Position numbers and translations under genes: made by a program
Shown here: piece after piece, positions 12,417 through 20,700 of the stretch
Layout of the letters: each line of letters opens with the position of its first letter
How positions within the stretch are numbered: the first letter of the stretch is position 1
Notes under the pieces: generated by a model
Told to the model about the DNA's origin: nothing
What the model saw: only the letters and a program-made list of their open reading frames with translations
Database searches by the model: none
Source: Diogma glabrata
Lineage: Eukaryota; Arthropoda; Insecta; Diptera; Cylindrotomidae
Length of the DNA: 64,000 bases
Direction of reading: 5' to 3'
NCBI GenBank assembly: GCA_963693315.1
Contig: OY856187.1
Location: 425,629,492 to 425,693,491, forward strand

Positions 12417-13125
12417 AAGTTAGGCATGTTTAGTGTTAATTATAATAAATTATAAATTAACGTCTCTTAATATCTGAAGATACCATGTCCAACTAGGGAT
12501 TAGGATTAAGTTTGAATAAATTAAATTTCTTTAAGAAGTTTATGAACGTTATCTTTAAAATTTTGAGGATTAAAGTTATCAGGGAAAATCCTTGCTGGTG
12601 CGAGACATTCCATAGATGAGAGACTCTGCTGAAAAAATCACGCTGAAAAGCAACACTTCTGATCCTTTTTATATGAAGTGTAAAAGGATGGCCTACAAAA
12701 TTTACTCTGGTGTTACGCGATAGGTTGCTAGTTCAGGTAAAATTGATTTTATCTCAGTCGAAGTTTGTTCATCCACAATGTATTACAACATTTCTCCTGT
12801 GTTGCAAGGAATTTAACTCATTAATAAGAGTTGAGTTGCTAAATAGTTTAACAGTTTTGCGCTGAACAAACTCAATTTACTCCATACTACTAAAATCAGA
12901 TACACCCCATATGTGAGAACAATACTCCATGCAGGGAGTATAAATGATTTATATATTAAAAGAAGCTGTTCGCTATTGAAAAACTTACGAAATCGTTCCA
13001 AAGACCTAAATTTTTGAACAGCGTTCTTAGCTAGGTTAAAAATATGAGAATTTCATTTCATATTGTTTTCAACTTCTATTCCTAGAAGTATATATGTACA
13101 GTTGATCAATTTTATTTGAAGATTT
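12417..13125 (-). pseudogene. LINE fragment related to 4640-7403, minus strand
   Basis: Read on the minus strand, this piece starts at a reverse transcriptase segment with CTTCTAGGAATAGAAGTTGA and passes the frame at 12813-13001, whose FNSEQLLLIYKS region matches FNSKQILLVCKL of the 4640-7403 copy. It ends in the shared 3' tail, including the inverted GACGTTAAT and the GCATGTTTAGTGTTAA motif. It is 5'-truncated and interrupted. Confidence 0.75.
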
Positions 13126-13179
13126 TTTAACGCTAATCTTAAAGTTTGGAGAAAGAAAATTATTTTATCTTATTATACT

Positions 13180-13410
13180 CTTATTGATACTCTGGTGTAA
13201 CGTGTCAAGTTTGCAGGCTTAGGTAAAATCGATTTGATTTAGATAGAAGCCCGTTTATCCTTAATGTAAAATACCGTCAAATCAGCGACATACCAATCAA
13301 GCTCATTAGTAAGATTTGAATTGCTGATCAATTTAACAGCCCTCTGTTGTATAGATTCAATCAAGACCTGTATGGTAACCTCCATATGTGACAACAATAA
13401 TCCATGTAGA
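13180..13410 (-). pseudogene. Second LINE fragment of the same family, minus strand
   Basis: The reverse complement carries CTACATGGATTATTGTTGTC, ATAGATTCAATC inverted, a QRRAVKLI-like box and the GACGGTATTTTACATTA stretch seen at 6960-7030 and on the minus strand at 12720-12800. It directly follows the first fragment, so two copies of the family lie side by side in the same orientation. Confidence 0.65.
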
Positions 13411-13640
13411 GCGATCGTCTTTTGGCGAAAACCGCACTGTCTTTAAGTATTTTTGACCAGTTAACAAAGAACCTCATATTTTTAAAATTAATGTTTTTTT
13501 TCAAATATTTTAGCTACAATCGATTAGTATGATATGGGTTTGTAATTTCTTGTATCCGTTTTCGTACCTTTTTTGGAACTGGCTGTGCCTACACTAGCCA
13601 TTTCCCAAAAAAACTAATATTTCAAATTATATATATGTCG

Positions 13641-14253
13641 TTGGAACAGCATGTTTGATTGAGCTTGTGAAACGTACGTTATCGCTTAAACATCTGAAAA
13701 GCACATGATCGAATCTGGCATGCCAACTTCATGTAGACGTAAAGCATATTCAAAAATGCCTTACCGATCAAAACATTTCGGTATCCATCGATAGTTTTTC
13801 TTCTGAATCTAAATTAATTATTACTGGTATTCTCCAAGGCTCAGTTTTATTCCCTACTCTATTTTTAATTTATATCAACGGCCTGTTGAAAATTATCAGG
13901 ATGATACACAGTACATTGCACAGGTCAATTGTTCCCTTATCTTCAAAGGTAAAATGAATGAAAAAATAAATCTCGCCCGGAGAAACGTTGTTATAAATGT
14001 AAACGAGGACCTTGAAGGAGAAAAGGACCGAGAACCGAGAAAAAGTCGCCGATTGGGGTAAAAAAATTTATTCAATTCTAATTCCACCAAAATGCAGCTA
14101 TTGATTGTTTTCAGATCATAGACCGAGTTCCCCAATGATACTTCCATTAGTATCTATGACGGACAAATAGCATCCTAAATAGATGTGAAAAATATTTGAC
14201 TCCGTATAATTTACTCCACATTTATAAGTTCTACATTCGTCCATGTATGGAAT
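13641..14253 (+). pseudogene. LINE reverse-transcriptase fragment, direct repeat unit A
   Basis: This is about 613 bp, almost the same as 14836-15475. Translated pieces include ITGILQGSVLFPTLF, corresponding to the RT box GVPQGSALSPTLF of the copy at 4640-7403, and near its end FYIRPCMEW-like sequence. Stops and frameshifts make it non-functional. Compared with unit B it lacks a short segment before CAGTACATTGCACAGGTCA. Confidence 0.75.
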
Positions 14254-14589
14254 GAAATTTTTTTTTCAGTGTAAAGAATTTTTCTGAGAGAAAATGAAAA
14301 AGGCTTTCAAATTGCTAAATTCCAGTGAATTACAATAATTACTTTGATATTAATCACTCACCAAATCTCTCAAAATTTTATTTTTTTACGCCAAAAAGTG
14401 TAAAAGTTTTGTTTATTTAACATTATTTAACATTATGCCCGCCATTTAACATATTGCCGCTATCTCATAAGAAAGGGAATTCAGGAAAACTCGTTATGAA
14501 AATATTCAATTGTCATTTTTATTGCAACTTATTTATTTTAATATGGAAAAAAATTTCCAAATCTCGTTTTAATTCTATTTATTTATTCA

Positions 14590-14830
14590 AATGTTTATGA
14601 GTACTATATATGTTTTGTTTTTCCGTCTAGTGCGTACACGAATAAATCAGAAGGTTTTCCTAACGCGTCAGCCACATACAGTTGTTAATCTGAGAAGCAC
14701 GAGTTCTCCAAATCTAGTCCACATACTTGCAGTAACTGTCCTTGTGCTTTGTTGATCGTCATTGCAAATTCGAGTTGCACTGGAAACTAAACGTTTGAAT
14801 TCAAATGCCATATCTGTTGGGATAATAGCC
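14590..14830 (-). pseudogene. Helitron PIF1-like helicase remnant
   Basis: On the minus strand, frames read IIPTDMAFEFKRL, then FAMTINKAQGQLLQVCGLDL, ENSC, and GKPSDLFVYALDGKTKHI. These match the C-terminal end of Helitron Rep/helicase proteins (the MTINKAQGQ superfamily-1 motif and the terminal KPSDLFVYA block), an established hallmark. Frameshifts separate the blocks and the rest of the helicase and the Rep domain are absent. The remnant lies between the two LINE direct repeats. Confidence 0.8.
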
Positions 14831-14835
14831 GGTCA

Positions 14836-15570
14836 TTGGAACAGCATGCTTGATTGAGCTTGTGAAACGTACGTTATTGCATTAGACATCTGAAAAGCAT
14901 TTGATCGAATCTGGCATGCCAACTTCATGTAGACGTAAAGCATATTCAAAATTGTCACACCGATCAAAACATTTCGGTATCCATCGATAGTTTTTCTTCT
15001 GAGTCTAAATTAATTATTACTGGTGTTCTCCAAGGCACAGTTTTATTCCTCACTCTATTTTTAAATTTATATCAATGACCTGTTGAAAATTATCAGTAAC
15101 ACGACAAATAGTTTTGCAGATAACATACGGTACATTGCACAGGTCATTCGTTCCCCTATCTTCAAAGGTAAAATGAATGAAAAAATAAATCTCGCCCGGA
15201 GAAAAGTTGTTATAAATGTAAACGAGGACCTTGAAGGAGAAAAGGACCGAGGACCGAGAATAAAGTCGCTGATTGGGGGTAAAAAAATTTATTCAATTCT
15301 AATTCCACCAAAAAACCAGCTTTTGATTGTTTTCAGATCATAGACCGAGTTCCCCAATGATACTTCCATTAGTATCTATGACGAACAAATAGCATCCTAA
15401 ATAGATGGTACAAATATTTCATTCCGTATAATTTACTCCACATTTATAAGTTCTACATTCGTCCATGTATGGAATATTGTTGTCAAGTCTTGTGTGGTGC
15501 ATCTATTTCGATCTAGGCTCTAGTCTAAATTTAACTTCAAATCTTGATTTCCTACAACATTGTCGTACTG
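14836..15570 (+). pseudogene. LINE reverse-transcriptase fragment, direct repeat unit B
   Basis: It is near-identical to unit A (13641-14253) over about 640 bp and then runs on to about 15570. It encodes ITGVLQGTVLF and TNSFADNIRY, in which FADN replaces the catalytic FADD, and then YKFYIRPCMEYCC, matching KLIIRPCMEYCSH of the 4640-7403 LINE. The frame is broken and part of the RT between these blocks is missing. Confidence 0.75.
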
Positions 15571-15841
15571 TTGCTGATCTCTGATTTAATTTTTGTTTTT
15601 TTATCAAATGAACTGTGCATACATGCACAAAAAATTTAATTTGGCTTTTATATAGACTCTTAATAGTTTTTTTGTACAAATCATTTTATTTTACCTATTT
15701 TTTACAGAAATAAAGGGTATGGAACCAATCCCCTTTTTTTCTATGTGCTGCATGTCTTTTTATGCACGGTTTTTTTTTACACGTCTTTTCCTGGAACGTA
15801 TCTACCGTGTAAAAACAGAATTAGGTGTATTATAATCAATT

Positions 15842-15925
15842 ATTTCACTTTTTATTTCAAATATTAAAATAAGTTCATTTTATTCATTTTATTTCACTTT
15901 TTATTTCAAGTATTAAAATAAGTTT
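15842..15925. repeat. About 50-bp tandem duplication
   Basis: The unit ATTTCACTTTTTATTTCAA plus TATTAAAATAAGTT occurs twice, separated by a short TTCATTTTATTC-type link. It lies just outside the right end of the inverted-repeat block. Confidence 0.7.
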
Positions 15926-16189
15926 TATATTAACTTAGAATACAATAAACAACCCAGAAGAGATAAGAAGATTTTTTGAAACAAACCCATTCTTTAAGAC
16001 AACTATAATAAGGGAATTTTTAATTATTTATTGAAATTTGGAAAAACAAACTTTATTCAAAAAAAGAAAAACCAGAACTCTATATAAAACTATTTCGTTT
16101 TTTTTAATAATTTTTAACGATAAAAAAAATCGCTTGCTACAATTAAAATTTTGAAAACATTTTTGTTAATTTAAATGTTCGCCACAACA

Positions 16190-16760
16190 CTCCCCCCTAG
16201 TGCCATCGAAGATGGAACGAAATAAATAAAGAAATTAGGTAGAGTTAAGGAGGAAAGAAGGAAAGAGTTTTGCTTAAGTAGTTGTAGCGAACAAGAAAAA
16301 GTTTGGAGATGCTGTTTGGAAAACTATACCATTTGCTGGAGAAAAAAAAATTATGGGTCTTACGAATTGAAGTTCTGCAAAAAAGAGACGATCAATTATG
16401 GAGTTATGGTAACACGATTGGAGATATAGGTCTGACAGAGCTGAGTTGCCTGAGACCAATATTTGTGGAGATGTGTATCATAGGTTAAAAAGTTCGTTTA
16501 AAATACGAGAAGCAGTCGGTAACGTCAGTGATGCTGAATGTCTGACAGAACAAAGTTGACTGAGACAATAATAGCATGTGCAAACGTGAATATTAGTTCA
16601 TTTTTCGAAAAGTAGCTATTGAAAGCAAAAATAAGCAGAAATTTATCGTGAGCAAAGGAGTGCATATGGTAACACAAGTTTGGTTAAGTCTGACAGTACA
16701 AAGTTGACTGAGACCAATGTTTACCTTGGAGACGTGTACCATAGAAAAAGATCGCTTTGG
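16190..16760. repeat. Imperfect repeats of unknown origin
   Basis: Three copies of a CTGACAGANCNNAGTTG-like motif followed by CTGAGAC start near 16434, 16541 and 16689. They are preceded by GGTAAC...GGAGATAT or GTAACGTCAGTGATG blocks, and two are followed by GTGTATCATAG or GTGTACCATAG. The pattern suggests a degenerate tandem array with a 107-150 bp period. ACACTCCCCCCTAGTGCC at 16188-16205 precedes it. I do not recognise the element; a retroelement UTR is possible. Confidence 0.45.
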
Positions 16761-16894
16761 GAAGAAATATCTGATTAACGGCGAAATGTCGTTTTAAATA
16801 TCCATAAGAACCATACATGTTCGTCAATAGATAAATGGTTAACGTCAGAAGATGTTCATGTTATAAAAACATATGGGTAACGTTGGAGATATTC

Positions 16895-17432
16895 CTTTAA
16901 GATCAGATATTTGATCAGATATATTAATCAGATATTGATATTTATTTATATATCAGATATATCAGATATTTTTGATCAGATATTTTATTATTACAAACTG
17001 TTTATCAGTAATTCTTATAGTTTAATGACGTTTTTATTATTATTAAATTTAGATTACCAGTTATAGTAGAAAGGAAGAGAGATGTTCTCAACATCGACCT
17101 TACTAAATATGTCTAATTTGAAAAATAGAGTTTTTTAAACAGCAAGGCCAATTTTGGAAAATACACCGATACTTGATTTTAAGCAAATCTGGCGAATAAA
17201 GTAACCAGATTCGTTTATTTAAATTAAACTGTTAATTTTGGATTATGCTATCTCTTTAAAAATAATTTTAACAAGAATATTCTTCGTGAATTCCCGATTA
17301 TCATAGTTATTTTTTACAGTCTCCCACTACACCTCTATGCAAAATATCAACAAATGTGTTATTAACTAAAATATATAAATAAATAAACGAAATGTTGGAT
17401 TATAAAAGTTATATAATCAATTTAAAATCTTA
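16895..17432. other. Low-complexity DNA left of the BEL/Pao insertion
   Basis: 16895-16985 is rich in ATCAGATAT repeats. The rest is AT-rich with no recognisable gene and ends at the CTTCC target site of the retrotransposon. Confidence 0.5.
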
Positions 17433-17437
17433 CTTCC

Positions 17438-17764
17438 TGTTGTAGAAAAAACAACTGATTTTTTTGAGCAATCCAAGTTTATTATCTCAAACTATATGTC
17501 TGTATGCTAAAAACTATAAATTCACATTTTTACTATAAATATATAAACATATTAACAATATAAATCTTACATCTTCAATTATTTTCCTATTCTCCAGGAT
17601 TACAACTTCAATTTAACTAATTTTAAGAATTAAATGATCTTTTTAGTGAAAAAGAATAAGCACAAATAAAAACGTGGATATTCAAATTATAATATTCTTT
17701 TATTGTGAATTGCCATGCTGTCACTTTTTGCATGTCTCAGTTATGCAGGGTTGTATCGTCAACA
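17438..17764 (-). repeat. 3' LTR of the BEL/Pao element
   Basis: This 327-bp repeat matches 23532-23858 throughout by eye. Because the element is on the minus strand, this is its downstream LTR. The last 28 bp (17737-17764) are also coding, since the gag-pol frame ends inside the LTR. Confidence 0.95.
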
Positions 17765-20700
17765 TCCTCCACCCCATAAGTCTTCTCTGGTTGAGTGGGC
17801 TTATCCGATAGCGTTTGTACATCCAACAAGGCTAATTTGACCGTTGGCCTCGTGTAAATCCCAGTTGACGTTCTTATTACAGCACTACGTACATTACCAT
17901 CTTTTCCCTTATTAGTGTCGATCACAATTGCTCGGGGCCACATTTTAGTTTGGTTCTTGGGATCGCAAATAACCACCACATCGCCTATTTCAATGTTTTT
18001 CATTGGTGAAAACCATTTTGTTCTCCTAGTAATAGTAGGAAGATAGTCCCGTAGCCATTTTTTCCAAAATTCACGACTTGCTTGTTCCGCAATTCGCCAA
18101 TGTCGTTTCAGTTTAACACCGTCGTTGGCATCATCAATATCAGCCAAGTTTCTTCTTCCACTCGACGACCCAGTTAGGAAGTGATTAGGAGTAATGGGCT
18201 CTTCATCTTTTTCATCCACAGGAACATGTGTCAGTGGTCGTGTGTTAACAATGTTTTCACATTCCACTAGTATTGTATACAATAATTCTTCACTCGGTCT
18301 TTTAGTCTTCAACATCTCCGTAAGATTCGATTTCACCAGGGCAATTAATCTCTCCCATGCTCCGCCGTGATGGGGGGCCTCAGGCACATTGAACTTGAAA
18401 ATTATGTTGGCAAATTCTTCTTGAATACGTTCCTTATTGATGTTCTTAATTTCAGCTTGAAGTTCCTTTGACGCTCCTCGAAAGTTTGTCCCGTTATCGC
18501 TCAATATCTTTTGCGGGCACCCTCTTCGTGCTATAAATCTTTTGAGTGCCATCAGGAATGAATCGGTAGACAAGGACGGTAGTAATTCAATGTGTATGGC
18601 TCTGATAACCATGCAAGTGAATATCAGTCCCCAGCGTTTTTCGATTCTCCTCCCAATGGCCACTTCCATTGGGCCAAAGCAGTCGATTCCCACGTTACTA
18701 AAGGGAGGATTGTTTGCATTCAGTCTTAACTCGGGTAGTGGCGCCATCATTGGAGTAACTGCCACTGCATTTCTATTCTTACATAACTGACACTGCTTCC
18801 TTACCAACTGTAAAACTCTTCTTATCTGAGGAATAACGAATTTCTGTCGTAATTCATTAATTGTAGTTTCGTGGTTTTTGTGACGAAACCGCTCATGATA
18901 ATCTGCTACAATGAGTGTTGTTATTTTGTGCGCTTTGGGCAAAATGATAGGAAACTTAGCTTCGTAAGGTACTGATGCATACACTGTTCGACCTTGCATT
19001 CTCAATATTCCATGTTGATCCAAGAACGGAGAAAATCGAGTTATCGGACCACACTTTTGAAGTGTATTTCCACTTTTCAAGGTGTCAATTTCATCTTTAT
19101 ACATTTCGTTTTGAGCCAATTTGATCAACGTTATTTCAGCAGAATCATTTTCTGTTTTTCGTAAGGGTCCTGCCTCGTAGTTCTCTTGTCGCATTTTCGC
19201 TATCCATAGTTTTGCAGCTCGGTGTACATATCCTTGCGATCGTAATAATTTTTTCCACGATGAAAATGCACTAGGGTTAGGTGTTACACTTTTAAGACCA
19301 CTTTCGGATTCTGTTTGCACCATCACACGAAGCTCTTCAATTACCACCGTTTGTTCAGATGGTTTAATGGGTTGTTTCCATTCTGCTGGATCGTGAGCAA
19401 GAAATTTGGGTCCGTTTATCCAACGTGTTCGAAATTCATCATCCAAATGACGTTTCTTTGTGAGATAATCGGCAACATTATCTTTTGTTGAAATCCATCT
19501 CCATTGGTTTCTTTCAGTCGATTCCAGTATTTCCGCCACACGTAATGCGACAAATTGTTTTAATCGTTTTGGATCCAGAGTTAACCAGCTTAGCACAGTT
19601 CTAGAATCACTCCACAGCGTGATATTACTGAATCTCATATTACTGTGCCCTTTCACGATTGAACTCGTGAGACGGACACCCAGCACTGCCGCTAGTAGTT
19701 CTAATCGTGGTATTGACTGTGGTTTCAACGGTGCGACCTTACATTTTGATCCAACTAAAGTAATCTGCACTCCGTTGATGCATTCTGTTCTCATATATAC
19801 GACTGCTCCGTACATATTCTCGCTTGAGTCGACGAACACATGCAACTGTCTATCGCTGACGTTGGTTTCAGTTGTATAACAACGCGGGATACGTAAATTT
19901 GACAAAGTCTCTAATGATATCATCCAACTTTTCCAGGTATCAAAATTATTATCGCTCACATAAGTGTCCCATTCAATTGCACTGCGCCATACATCTTGCA
20001 TGAGTATTTTTCCTTCGACCAAGTACGGCGTTATTAATCCCAACGGATCAAACGTACTCATTAATGTTCGCAGAACGATTCGTTTTGTCGGACGGCTTTC
20101 ATCGGAAAGAAGAGCTTCAGTTATCTTGTCGAAATTTACAATGAAAGTGAACGTATCGCTCAGAGTATCCCATTGTGTTCCTAGGACACGCTGTACTAAA
20201 TCATTCTTATCTCCAATATGTTTTAACGTTTCAGGTATAGTTTCATTCTTCATCTCATTTTGCACACGTTTTGAATTGGAGATCCAGTTTCGCAACACAA
20301 ATCCACCTTTTAAATGTATATCTCGAACTTTTGATGATATCTCGGTGGCTTCTGTTTCTGTGTTAAAACTGTCCAGATAATCATCGACATAATGGTACTC
20401 TAGAATGGCTTGGCATGCACGCGGGTACTCGTTCTTATATTTTTGTGCATTATGATTTTTTATAAACTGGGCAATACTTGGCGAACATTTTGCTCCGAAG
20501 GTGCAAACTTGCATCACATACTCATCCGGCAATTTATTTTGATTACAGTCACGCCAGAGAAAACGTTGAGCATCTTGATCTGAATGTTCCACTCGAATTT
20601 GGTGGAACATCTCTTTGATGTCTGCTGTAACACCATATTTTCTCGATCTGAAGTTATATAACACGAAAATCAATGAAGAAAGTTGATCTGGTCCAGTAAG

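Larger units (their letters stand above)
12266..15829. mobile_element. 3.56-kb block bounded by 26-bp inverted repeats
   Basis: The left end at 12266-12291 begins TACACCTAATTCTG and ends TTACACGGT. The right end at 15804-15829 is its exact inverted copy. TA sits at both outer edges, which fits a Tc1/mariner or pogo-like TA target duplication (inference). Further ACACGG motifs follow the left end. The interior is not a transposase gene but a collection of LINE fragments and a Helitron remnant. The likeliest reading is a non-autonomous DNA element split open by later insertions. A composite mobile unit is the alternative. Confidence 0.55.
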
